A DNA stretch of 24,758 nucleotides, taken from an uncultured Gemmataceae bacterium. GTDB lineage: Bacteria > Planctomycetota > Planctomycetia > Gemmatales > Gemmataceae. Where the stretch lies: positions 1-24,758 of the forward strand of contig CAKZUU010000469.1 in NCBI GenBank assembly GCA_937922175.1. Direction: 5' to 3'. Both the position numbers and the translations under genes were made by a program. The notes beneath the pieces were generated by a model. The model worked only from the letters and a program-made list of their open reading frames with translations, did not search any database and was not told the DNA's origin. This document shows, one piece after another, positions 1 to 7,543 of this stretch; the first letter of the stretch is position 1; each line of letters opens with the position of its first letter.

Positions 1-23
1 AGGTTCGAATCCTGTCACCCCGA
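1..23 (+). tRNA. 3' end of a tRNA, probably tRNA-Pro (partial)
   Basis: The window opens inside a tRNA. Positions 1-3 are the last three bases of the 5' half of the T-stem, followed by the T-loop TTCGAAT (4-10), the 3' half of the T-stem CCTGT (11-15), the 3' acceptor strand CACCCCG (16-22) and discriminator A (23). The next bases (ATT) show that CCA is not encoded. The implied 5' acceptor strand is CGGGGTG; C at position 1 with A73 fits bacterial tRNA-Pro, but the anticodon lies outside the window, so the identity is inference. Confidence 0.8.
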
Positions 24-131
24 ATTCCCCTATCCTCCTGCAAGCGATCTCAACCAACTCGAGCGAAACCTCCCCGACTCGCCGCCTGTCTCGTCTCGGT
101 CCACTCCGATTGCCGAGTGAGGCTTCCAGGA

Positions 132-192
132 CCAACGCCAGTTGGGGAAATGCTCGTGCCCGAGCAAAACAAGCTTCGGGGTCACAGGCCCC
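132..192 (+). other. Three consecutive short stem-loops in the 262-base tRNA/CDS spacer
   Basis: The spacer 24-285 holds no convincing gene. It contains three compact inverted repeats in a row: CCAAC-GCCA-GTTGG (132-145), TGCTCG-TGCC-CGAGCA (151-166) and GGGG-TCACAGG-CCCC (178-192). They could be structure in an unannotated small RNA or a leader, but stems of 4-6 bp arise easily by chance in GC-rich DNA. No known RNA family was recognised. Confidence 0.2.
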
Positions 193-227
193 TTGGCTGA
201 GGAATCGAGACGGCCTTCGAACTGGTG

Positions 228-256
228 TTGCTCGTTTGGGTTGGTGTGATTATGCT
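228..256 (+). promoter_or_regulatory. Candidate sigma-70-type promoter for the 286-819 gene
   Basis: TTGCTC (228-233) and TATGCT (251-256) are separated by exactly 17 bases and lie just upstream of the Shine-Dalgarno of the 286 gene. The match is 3/6 for the -35 and 4/6 for the -10, so the support is mainly spacing and position. Planctomycete promoter consensus is poorly known. Confidence 0.3.
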
Positions 257-285
257 TCGGCTCTCAGTCGCGAGGGAAGCCGCTC

Positions 286-819
286 ATGCGCAAGGCATTG
301 GTTGCTGGCTGTTGTCTGATCCTCTTGGCCGGCGATTCGCCGCAGGGTACACCCGTAAGTTTGGATGGTCTGACCGCGATGGCCCCAGTGTCGTGGAAGG
401 CTGAACCCGCTTTCACCCGGGGTCGGGTGTACCAGTTCCAAATTCGACGTCAAAACGGTGACAAGGAAGATGCCGAGTTGGTCATCGTCAAGCTGCCCAA
501 TGGTCCAGCCGCTGAGCAAATCGGCAAGATGAAAGAGCTGTTTCTCCTACCGACGAGTCTCCCAAAAGATCAAGCCATCCGGGAATGGACCATCAAAAAC
601 TCCCGAGCCGTGTTGACCTGCTTGGACGTTCAAGGCACCTATCACCCGAAGAAGAATTCGATTGACTCCGCGGTGCGAGAGGTACGGCCCGACTATCGGA
701 TGTTGGTAGCGGTGTGGGTCTCCCCCGAAGGTCGGTATCTCATCAAGCTTCTTGGACCGAAACGGACGGTCGCATCTCAAGTTCCTGCTTTCGAGGCCTG
801 GTTGCGTAGCTTCCAATGA
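286..819 (+). CDS. Secreted protein of unknown function (177 aa)
   Basis: I do not recognise the family. The start is well supported: GAGGGAAG (272-279) lies six bases before the ATG. The N-terminus (MRKALVAGCCLILLAG) is a short positively charged, hydrophobic segment consistent with an export signal. A cut near AG|DSPQG would give a mature protein of about 160 residues; VAGC (residues 6-9) could be read as a lipobox but sits very close to the N-terminus. The remainder is a soluble alpha/beta-like sequence ending in a Trp/Phe-containing helix (EAWLRSFQ), with no catalytic motif I can name. It is followed by a strong intrinsic terminator (890-917), so it is probably transcribed alone from the candidate promoter at 228-256. 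It is likely one of the many small exported planctomycete proteins; function unknown. Confidence 0.8.
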   Translation: MRKALVAGCCLILLAGDSPQGTPVSLDGLTAMAPVSWKAEPAFTRGRVYQFQIRRQNGDKEDAELVIVKLPNGPAAEQIGKMKELFLLPTSLPKDQAIREWTIKNSRAVLTCLDVQGTYHPKKNSIDSAVREVRPDYRMLVAVWVSPEGRYLIKLLGPKRTVASQVPAFEAWLRSFQ

Positions 820-889
820 TTTGACCCGTTGTTGGTCGATTGGAACGAGTTCAGATTGCTGCTGTTCCCTCGTCTCTGCCCCTACCGAT

Positions 890-917
890 AAGCCCGCCAG
901 GTGCGGGCTTTATTGTT
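890..917 (+). terminator. Rho-independent terminator after the 286-819 gene
   Basis: AAGCCCGC (890-897) and GCGGGCTT (903-910) form a perfect 8-bp GC-rich stem around the five-base loop CAGGT, followed by the T-rich tail TATTGTT. It lies 70 bases after the stop at 819. It also ends only 11 bases before the apparent ATG of the next gene, which leaves almost no room for a separate leader. Confidence 0.8.
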
Positions 918-928
918 AAATTGACGGT

Positions 929-1402
929 ATGGATGCCGTTCGTTCCAAGCCGGAGCAGCAATGGTGGCTTTCGGCGTTTCTCGCCAGCCGACAGATCCGC
1001 CTGTGTTGGTTGGTACTCACGGCCGTCGTCGTGATTCCCCCCGAAAGGGGCCTGGGCGTGGATCTGTGCCTGTGGAAAAACCTGACCGGCGCACCTTGTC
1101 CGGGCTGCGGGATGACGCGCAGTGGAGCGAACCTGTTTCGCGGCCGTTGGCAACGCGCCGTCAGTTTCCATCCGTTGGGGTTGATTTTGCATCCCCTTCT
1201 GCTTGGGTTGTGTTTCATGGCCGCGTTCCCACAAGCGATTCGACAAACCATCGCTCAACGGTTGCTCGTTTGGCAACGAGGTGTCGCATGGCTTCACGCT
1301 CTGTTTTGGCTCGCTTTCTTCGCCTTCGGACTGTTTCGGTGGTACGCGGTCCTATCCGGTTGGCTCGTGTTCCCCACGGATTGGAATGAACTGATTCGTT
1401 GA
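929..1402 (+). CDS. DUF2752 family membrane protein (157 aa)
   Basis: The hallmark of DUF2752 is a CPxCGxTR motif, seen here as CPGCGMTRS at residues 57-65 (Cys57, Cys60), followed by a conserved His-Pro pair (81-82). Hydrophobic segments lie at about residues 24-37, 83-100 and 124-146, so this is a small integral membrane protein. The function of the family is unknown; the CxxC pair suggests metal binding or redox, which is inference. The chosen ATG is the first in a frame opened by TAA at 917-919. It has no recognisable Shine-Dalgarno and follows directly on an intrinsic terminator, so initiation is unusual (leaderless, or a later start). The next gene follows after 34 bases on the same strand and could be co-transcribed. 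Confidence 0.85.
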   Translation: MDAVRSKPEQQWWLSAFLASRQIRLCWLVLTAVVVIPPERGLGVDLCLWKNLTGAPCPGCGMTRSGANLFRGRWQRAVSFHPLGLILHPLLLGLCFMAAFPQAIRQTIAQRLLVWQRGVAWLHALFWLAFFAFGLFRWYAVLSGWLVFPTDWNELIR

Positions 1403-1436
1403 ACGGATTCGGACTCACTGCGGAGATCGGCTCAGG

Positions 1437-2213
1437 ATGCCCAATCGAATCGTGCGTTTGCGCCTGGCCCCTCGCCGCCTCAGCCCCGTCGAGGCCGACC
1501 TTCTGGTCTTCGGCGATACCGAGTTTTTCTCGGCAGATACGGATCTTCGCGGTCGGTTGTTGGGACCAACTTCCCCGTATGCCACGACGATCGAGGTGGC
1601 CTATCCGCTGCGCAAACTGCCGCAACCGCTTCCCGGTTTCCCCCTGACCCGTCGCATCGTGATTCCGGAGCCGAGTTTTTGGGATCCGATCAGCCCGTTC
1701 CTGTATTGGGGGACAGTCGAACTATGGGAGGGCGAAGATCTGCACGACCGAGTTCCGGTGCGTTATGGTTTGCGGTCGGCGGTGCTGCGTGCGGACGGTT
1801 TGCGCTGGAACGGTCAACGGTTGTCACTGCGTGTCGCGCCGGATGAGGAGATCGACGCGGATCAAGTGCCGAACTTAAAAGGTCGAGGCTTCAACGCGGC
1901 GTTCATGAACTGGCCCGACCCAGCGTTGCTCGAGGCTGCCGAACGATTCGGGTTGATTCTCATCGGCAAACCGACCTCGCCAGGTGACGAACCTTACGAG
2001 TCGCCGGCCTTGCTCGGCTGGTTACTCCCGCAAGATTGGCGCCATCACGAATCCGAGTGGCTGGATTGGGTTCGCCGGCAACACTTGCCGGTTGGGCACT
2101 GTTTTGACGGGCAACCGATCCCCGAGGGTGTGTCGTTTTTGATCGGCGGGCCTGTCGGCCCTTGGCTGCGACTTCTAGCCGATGAAAACGGCGAATTGGG
2201 CCGCATCGGATAA
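1437..2213 (+). CDS. Truncated glycoside hydrolase family 2-like protein, probably non-catalytic (258 aa)
   Basis: The central part resembles the second immunoglobulin-like domain and start of the TIM barrel of GH2 enzymes (beta-galactosidase/beta-mannosidase type). An FWDPISPFLY segment (about residues 82-91) corresponds to the family's LWsPesPfLY; RYGLRS (109-114) matches the GFR turn; LRWNGQRL (121-128) matches the lrlNGkpl strand; and LKGRGFNAAFMNWPDPALLEAAERFGLI (147-174) matches the first barrel helix and strand. True GH2 enzymes are several hundred residues longer and carry an Asn-Glu acid/base later in the barrel; that region is absent, so catalysis is unlikely. No signal peptide is evident. 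The ATG has GGAG about ten bases upstream and lies 34 bases after the DUF2752 gene. It could be a carbohydrate-binding pseudoenzyme or a relic; a frameshift cannot be excluded without homologues. Confidence 0.75.
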   Translation: MPNRIVRLRLAPRRLSPVEADLLVFGDTEFFSADTDLRGRLLGPTSPYATTIEVAYPLRKLPQPLPGFPLTRRIVIPEPSFWDPISPFLYWGTVELWEGEDLHDRVPVRYGLRSAVLRADGLRWNGQRLSLRVAPDEEIDADQVPNLKGRGFNAAFMNWPDPALLEAAERFGLILIGKPTSPGDEPYESPALLGWLLPQDWRHHESEWLDWVRRQHLPVGHCFDGQPIPEGVSFLIGGPVGPWLRLLADENGELGRIG

Positions 2214-2223
2214 AACGTTGACG

Positions 2224-2244
2224 GCCTCATCCAGAGATGAAGGC
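2224..2244. terminator. Possible bidirectional hairpin between convergent genes
   Basis: GCCTCATC and GATGAAGGC pair with a single bulged A around the loop CAGA, in the 31-base gap between the GH2-like stop (2213) and the sigma factor stop (2245-2247). There is no U-tract directly after it on the plus strand; on the minus strand a TTTT occurs several bases later. Position is the main support. Confidence 0.3.
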
Positions 2245-2844
2245 TCAACTCTGGTCCTTGCCATTGCTCCGACGTGGAGATGACGACGATCCCGATTCGG
2301 CGTGGCGCAATCGCTTCTTCGCCCGCGAGAGCACCGGACCAATCGAGTTGACGGGGATGTGCAATTCGTTGCTGATCTCTTCGTAGGTTCGACCTTCGAG
2401 ATAAAACAACCGCACGACCTCACGCTCGCGGGTCGGCAATTTGCGTAGCAGACGTTCGACCTCTTCAAGGTTTTCCAAACCTGCTTGCATTTTGGGTCGG
2501 TCTTCTCGATCCAGGTTGGTGGATGTACTCACCGCCCTCCGCTGCCGCTTCGTCAGCTCGTGCAGACAGAGCCGTCGGCAAACAACGGTCAAATAAGTCG
2601 CCAAGCTGGCCTGCCCGCGAAATTGCCGCAGGATTTGGTAATCATTCTCCACGAGCCGGGACACGATCTCGGCCGCGATGTCCTCGACATCCTCGGGCAG
2701 CAACGAGACACTTCGCAAATGAGCCGTGTAATGGATGACGTGATAGATCAGACCAAGAAAACGATCAATGAAATCGTTCCACGAGCCGGGGTCGTGCTTC
2801 AGGCAACGCTGCAACAAAACTTTGTCGGCGGCGGTCAAGGCCAT
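2245..2844 (-). CDS. RNA polymerase sigma-70 family factor, ECF-like (199 aa)
   Basis: A two-domain sigma factor that should direct core RNA polymerase to a specific promoter set. Residues 23-102 are the sigma-2 core/-10 binding region (DFIDRFLGLIYHVIHYT, LLPEDVEDIAAEIVSRL, then an aromatic-rich LATYLTVVCRRLCLHEL). Residues 129-181 are sigma-4, the -35 binding helix-turn-helix (LPTREREVVRLFYLEGRTYEEISNEL with recognition helix VNSIGPVLSRAKKRLR). Sigma-3 is missing, as in ECF sigmas. I chose the ATG at 2844 because GGGGGAAG lies eight bases upstream; a GTG at 2874 with AGGAAA would add ten residues. No anti-sigma or receptor gene is adjacent. It lies 197 bases downstream of the DUF4340 gene on the same strand. 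The C-terminal tail is Ser/Arg-rich and disordered. Which genes it controls cannot be told from here. Confidence 0.9.
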   Translation of the reverse strand: MALTAADKVLLQRCLKHDPGSWNDFIDRFLGLIYHVIHYTAHLRSVSLLPEDVEDIAAEIVSRLVENDYQILRQFRGQASLATYLTVVCRRLCLHELTKRQRRAVSTSTNLDREDRPKMQAGLENLEEVERLLRKLPTREREVVRLFYLEGRTYEEISNELHIPVNSIGPVLSRAKKRLRHAESGSSSSPRRSNGKDQS

Positions 2845-3041
2845 GTGCCAGCTTCCCCCGGGTCCCGACTCCACGAGTCGGATTTCCTGGTTCGAGACGT
2901 CTCGACGCTGGGACTTCCGGATTGACTCTCCTTATTCTACCTTGCTTCCGTCCTTTCTCAAAATCCGCTCGCCCGACGCGAAGACCCGGCCCCTCGTCGA
3001 CCTTTCCAACTCTTCCGGACGAGATACGGAAATTCCCAGGC

Positions 3042-5510
3042 TTACTTCACTTTCTGGAAATAACCCCGCCCCGCCTTTCGCAGCTCCGCGAATCGCTCTC
3101 GGAAAACCAGGAAGACCGCACCGCTCGCTTTGTTACTTGACGCAAAAAAGTATTCCGCATTGTTTTCCTTCGTTTCCGCTCCGAGCACGAGCACGTACGG
3201 TTCCGACTCTTCCGCCAGCGTCACTTCGATGCGAAGTGTGTCGTCATTTTCTCCGAGTTTGTGCTCGGGCAGTGGTCCTCCTTGGTTCTTCACGAAGCGG
3301 TCGGTCCGTAGCAAATACAACGAGCCGGCAAAGGATTCCGCTTTGGCAGCATCGACCGGATAGTCGGCCTGATCTTTGACCACCCATTCGGTGGCCGATT
3401 TCCGTTCGAGGTCGAGGGTCAAGGGCATCCCACCTGTCAGTGATCGCCAGCCGATGATCTTGATGCCTCGCACTTTTTCGGCATTCAGACGCCAGATCGT
3501 CGGATCGACTATTTCGCCGGTAAACAACGGCTCCAAGGGCGGCTTGGGCACAAGATAAACACGAGCGCTTTTCCCGAGCCGAGCATACAAGCTCTGCTTG
3601 TCTTCCGTTTCTTTCCCGAAGTGATAGATTTTCGGCTCGGAAGCATCCTTTAAATGCACCGCGACGTCGATTTGCGATGGTTGGAGGCCGAATCGCGCCA
3701 ACTCGGCATCCGTGGCCTGCCGCGCCATGACCTTCGTCGCGGACAGACTTTTCATCGCATTGACGATCAAGTCGATTCGTGCCGCATCGGCCGTCCGACC
3801 GCTCACCTCCGCCGGCTGCACCAGATTCCACGTGCTTGCGGCAGGATCTTGATTGGGTTTCTCGACCTCGTACTTTGTTTCCCCCCGATTGAATATCACT
3901 TTGGTCACTTGTTTGCTGTCGAACGAGGGCAACGTGGTGTCCAGGTAATCGGACAACGGCCGAGAGACGGTCGGCAGGATGGACTCGGGCAACGCCACGA
4001 GAATCGACAGGGGCCCCGCTGTTCGTCGAACGTAAACGATGTCTTTGTCTTTTTTGCCAAACGCGAGTTGGAGAGTTGGTTCGCCTTTCAGGTTTGGCCG
4101 CTTGATCGCCGATTGATTCTCCGGCTTAGCGTCGGATTGGGTGTCGGCGGGGGCGATTCCTCCCGACCAGATACGGATGACGACGGTCGGTTGAACCAGC
4201 CCGAAAGCCTGATCACCGGCGGCAGAGTCTGGAAAGTCCCGAATGTTCCGCTTGGCGGTTAGAGCGTCCAGCAGCGCGGTGACGGCGGTCTCGCTGGCAC
4301 TCTCGAAGGCCTCACCTCCTTCGAAGATGTACCATCGAAGCGGGTTGCCCATGCGACGCAGTTCCATCGGCTTAGCTTCGCCGGCCCATTGGATGTCGAT
4401 CGCGTCGATGTTAAACGGTAACAGATGCGTCAGAGTCCGGTCGCGCATTTGATTCGGATTCTTCACCAAGGCGCGGATCGGATCGAACGCCTTGGCGTCG
4501 AGCTTGACGACGAGTCGCTCCCCGACGAGAGTGGCGAAGACTTTACTGTCGTTGTCGGTGGTCTTGCCCAACAAGAGAGTTTCCTGAGTTCCGTCAGTTC
4601 GACCCAATTCGATGCGGAACGATTCTTTCCCGGAGTCTAATCCATATTCGGCGAGGTTGTCCGAGCCTTCGATAATGTCTTCGCGAGGCGGCAGGCGCAA
4701 GCCGGACAGTCGGCTGAGCAGCGGCTTCACTCCGGCGATGGTCATGGTTGCTGGGGTGGCGGGGTCTCCTTCTAAATCGGCCGGACCCAAGTTGTCGGGT
4801 TTAATGAACGACCAGGAGTTGTCGGCGTTTCGTTGCACGATGATCTCAGCACCGGATTCCGCGAGGGTGATTTTTTGCACCGTGTCCCAAGGCACGATGG
4901 AGCCTTCGGCGAGCAGGTGCGTCGAGCGGAATTCCGTGATCGAGCGGAGCGATTCGCCGACGCTGCCGGCCTGATCGACATTGACTTGCAGCATGGGCCG
5001 AATCGACTCGCGGGGCAGCATGAGCACACGTTTGGGACGATCGCCCCGCGCTGCATAGACCCGACCTCCGCTCGCCAGGCTCAATTGCCCCAGCATGATG
5101 CGGATGTTTTGGTTGCCGCGGAACAAGGTGATGGCGGCGGAAGGAGGATCAAGACCCGCCTGCTGCAAGGTGGGGGCAACCCCCCGACGATCCACTCGCG
5201 CGTCGATCAAGTTACCGACGAGCCGATCCAACTCGCTCGAATCGACTTTCGCAGGGTAGGGCTTGACCATCCGCCAACCTTGGCCCGACCGTTCGAACAA
5301 CATCGCTTCGCCGGTCGGCGACAATCGTTCGATTTCCACTCGATCAATCGATTTTTTCACTTCGGTCAATTCGTCGCCCTTCGCTTTGCCCCGCCAGTCG
5401 GCCAACAGGTAATCGTCATCTGAGCTCGGCCCGTAGGTCAGCACGACGAGGAACACGACCAGAACGACGACGACGGCAGCGAACAGGAGATACGTATTTC
5501 GCAAGTTCAT
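3042..5510 (-). CDS. Membrane-anchored DUF4340 protein with five tandem units (822 aa)
   Basis: Residues 6-26 form one strong transmembrane helix; the remaining ~795 residues are probably outside the cytoplasmic membrane. DUF4340 proteins accompany GldG-type ABC systems, and their role is unknown. By eye the exported part is five repeats at about residues 57-175, 210-348, 368-518, 535-662 and 680-810. Each has a V/I-x-x-I strand, a residue-rich 'E/R..W.f/v..P' segment, a helical stretch spaced like D...l..l...L..L, usually a GL/G-rich turn, and a strand pair ending in L..G and a 'Y/V.. r ... V..V/L' segment. Examples of the second element are GWRMVKP (79-84), SWSFIKP (232-238), LRWYIFE (391-397), TWNLVQP (560-566) and EWVVKDQ (708-714). 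It is last in the ABC gene row, 62 bases after the GldG-like gene. Most DUF4340 proteins are shorter (few hundred residues), so the repeat count is unusual. Confidence 0.88.
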   Translation of the reverse strand: MNLRNTYLLFAAVVVVLVVFLVVLTYGPSSDDDYLLADWRGKAKGDELTEVKKSIDRVEIERLSPTGEAMLFERSGQGWRMVKPYPAKVDSSELDRLVGNLIDARVDRRGVAPTLQQAGLDPPSAAITLFRGNQNIRIMLGQLSLASGGRVYAARGDRPKRVLMLPRESIRPMLQVNVDQAGSVGESLRSITEFRSTHLLAEGSIVPWDTVQKITLAESGAEIIVQRNADNSWSFIKPDNLGPADLEGDPATPATMTIAGVKPLLSRLSGLRLPPREDIIEGSDNLAEYGLDSGKESFRIELGRTDGTQETLLLGKTTDNDSKVFATLVGERLVVKLDAKAFDPIRALVKNPNQMRDRTLTHLLPFNIDAIDIQWAGEAKPMELRRMGNPLRWYIFEGGEAFESASETAVTALLDALTAKRNIRDFPDSAAGDQAFGLVQPTVVIRIWSGGIAPADTQSDAKPENQSAIKRPNLKGEPTLQLAFGKKDKDIVYVRRTAGPLSILVALPESILPTVSRPLSDYLDTTLPSFDSKQVTKVIFNRGETKYEVEKPNQDPAASTWNLVQPAEVSGRTADAARIDLIVNAMKSLSATKVMARQATDAELARFGLQPSQIDVAVHLKDASEPKIYHFGKETEDKQSLYARLGKSARVYLVPKPPLEPLFTGEIVDPTIWRLNAEKVRGIKIIGWRSLTGGMPLTLDLERKSATEWVVKDQADYPVDAAKAESFAGSLYLLRTDRFVKNQGGPLPEHKLGENDDTLRIEVTLAEESEPYVLVLGAETKENNAEYFFASSNKASGAVFLVFRERFAELRKAGRGYFQKVK

Positions 5511-5572
5511 GGTGTCACTCGGCGATGCATCGACTCAGCGTTGGCGTGAGAGCGGATTTCGGCACCGACAAG

Positions 5573-7462
5573 TCAGCTGCGTCGGACGTTCCACACGATC
5601 ACGCCCAATCCCAATACGCCCAAGGCCATCGCGGCCAAGGGCAGGTAGAACAGGTTCCAATAAGAGGTTTGCTTGGGCAAAATAAAGTAGCGATACGATT
5701 TCGGCTCCACACCGATGGTGGAGTAGCGTTCGCGGCACCAGTCGATCGAGCCTCGAATCAGATCGAAGTTAATGCCTCCCCCTTGTGACGGCATCATCTC
5801 GTTGGTCAGGAAGGCGGAACAACCGATGACGACGGCCCTGGGGGTCCGCCCCTGGTTGGGCTTGTCGAAATTGGGTGCGTCAGCCGACGCCGGGGTTTCG
5901 CTGACGGTGACGAGGACCGCGGACCGATCGGCTGTGACGCGTTTTTTTTGCTCTTCGGCATCGAGTAGCAATTTTTGCCAAGTCGCCAACGACTGTTGGC
6001 CCATGTTCTCCTCCAGCCAGACGAACCCGTCGGCCTGGAGCACGACATCCGCTTGGAGCCGAGAATTCGACCCAGCGCTGGCCGCCTCCAGCTTCCGCAC
6101 ATCGGTCCAGATCACCCGATTTTCGCCGACCAGCAGCGCCAAGGGATGGCGGGTGTCCAGGGCGCGGCCCATGGGCGTGACGAGAACGGCCTCGGGGTAG
6201 GGCTGATTGCCTCGCACGATCGGCAGATCACTACCGCGAATGCGAAAAGTCAGCACTTGTTGATAGGTCGCCGTCACTCCAAGGTCACTGCGGAGGAACT
6301 CCTCAAGTCCGGTTTGAACCATCTGATTGTTGTTTGAGCGATCAGGCCCCGTCGGCCCCAAGAGGACGACGAGCCGGCCTTTCTTGGCTTTCTCATCCGG
6401 CGGGTTCATGTAGCGCTTCAGGGCAGGGATCATGTCGCGCATGGGACGACGGGGACCCGCGACGACGACCACCTCGGCATCGGGCGGAATGCTGAACTTC
6501 TCGATATCCGGGGTGTCGACTTGCAGCGGCCGGACGTCGTAATTCGCGCTGGTCAGACGTTGAACGAACTGAGCCAGGCCATCGGGGCCTCGGTCGTTGA
6601 AATCTGGTTCTCCATGCCCCTGGGTGATGTACACGATGGGTCGTCGTTTTTCCTCGCCCAGGAAATATAGTTCTTGCAGCAACCGAACTTCGCCGTTGAA
6701 CGACCGCTGAGGATTCGCTCGATCCGCGAAATCGAAGTTGATCAACTCGCTGGCTTGGATGAATGAGTAATTGTTTTCGGGTTTGTCGCCGACCGCGACC
6801 AACACGCCGCCGCCTGCTCGGAGGCTGATTTGCGGAAATCGCTTGATCAAATCACGGAGCGACCCTGGGCTGGTGCCGTCGATCGGCACGTCTTCAAACT
6901 GGAAAAAACGCGGGTTGATCGACTGCATCTGTTCGAGGATGACCCTCATCCCCTGGTACGCTCCGGGATACATCTCGTCCTCTGGGTCCAAGAGCATGTA
7001 AACCACGACCGGTTTCTCTAGCTCGGCGACGTACTGCTTGGTGCGCTCGCCAAGAGAGTAGAACCCCCCTTGGGTCGTGTCATAAGGCAACGGATATCTC
7101 AACCACGCGAAGGCACAAATGACGGTGAGAAGCATCGCCAAGAGCAACAGCGACAGGACGGTGTTGTAGCCGTAAAGGACTCGTCGGAGCGTCGCATCGA
7201 CGCGCTCGTATTTCCGGGCGACCTGGAAGGCCAGGAAAGGGACAGCCAGGCCGACGAGCAACGCCACCATGGCCAAGATGGGTTGCCACAACTTCTCGCG
7301 GTTGTCATCGCGGAGGAAGTCGACCAGAGGCCCCCACCAGTACCAGGCAGCGATGAGGTCGCCGACCAACAAGAGGCCGCCCACCAACCCACCCAAGAGG
7401 AGGAGGGTGTACGCCTTTTGCACGGTGATTTCGCGTGGTTCGTGAGTCGAATTGGTGGCCAT
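5573..7462 (-). CDS. GldG family ABC-associated membrane protein (629 aa)
   Basis: A subunit of GldA/F/G-like ABC systems. Predicted membrane helices are at about residues 18-42, 60-80 and 99-121, and a C-terminal one at about 602-624, leaving a large ~470-residue exported domain between. That domain has the family's features: a FYSLGERTKQYVAELEKPVVV block (134-154, the 'S.ts..ll..l..pv.v' entry of the ABC_transp_aux domain), YITQGHGEPDF (278-288, the GHGE loop) and an Rossmann-like VVVVAGPRRPM strand (331-341). It lacks ATPase motifs. GldG was named from gliding Bacteroidetes, where GldA/F/G form an ABC transporter; planctomycetes carry it without known gliding, so its job here is not known. 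The ATG at 7462 has only a weak GGA upstream. It lies between the permease (81-base gap) and the DUF4340 gene (62-base gap). Confidence 0.9.
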   Translation of the reverse strand: MATNSTHEPREITVQKAYTLLLLGGLVGGLLLVGDLIAAWYWWGPLVDFLRDDNREKLWQPILAMVALLVGLAVPFLAFQVARKYERVDATLRRVLYGYNTVLSLLLLAMLLTVICAFAWLRYPLPYDTTQGGFYSLGERTKQYVAELEKPVVVYMLLDPEDEMYPGAYQGMRVILEQMQSINPRFFQFEDVPIDGTSPGSLRDLIKRFPQISLRAGGGVLVAVGDKPENNYSFIQASELINFDFADRANPQRSFNGEVRLLQELYFLGEEKRRPIVYITQGHGEPDFNDRGPDGLAQFVQRLTSANYDVRPLQVDTPDIEKFSIPPDAEVVVVAGPRRPMRDMIPALKRYMNPPDEKAKKGRLVVLLGPTGPDRSNNNQMVQTGLEEFLRSDLGVTATYQQVLTFRIRGSDLPIVRGNQPYPEAVLVTPMGRALDTRHPLALLVGENRVIWTDVRKLEAASAGSNSRLQADVVLQADGFVWLEENMGQQSLATWQKLLLDAEEQKKRVTADRSAVLVTVSETPASADAPNFDKPNQGRTPRAVVIGCSAFLTNEMMPSQGGGINFDLIRGSIDWCRERYSTIGVEPKSYRYFILPKQTSYWNLFYLPLAAMALGVLGLGVIVWNVRRS

Positions 7463-7543
7463 GTTAATGATCCGTCGCTGGATCCTGATCTTCGATATGC
7501 TGAAACCAAAGGACGATCGGTCGGGGGCTATTCTCTCAAGGCT

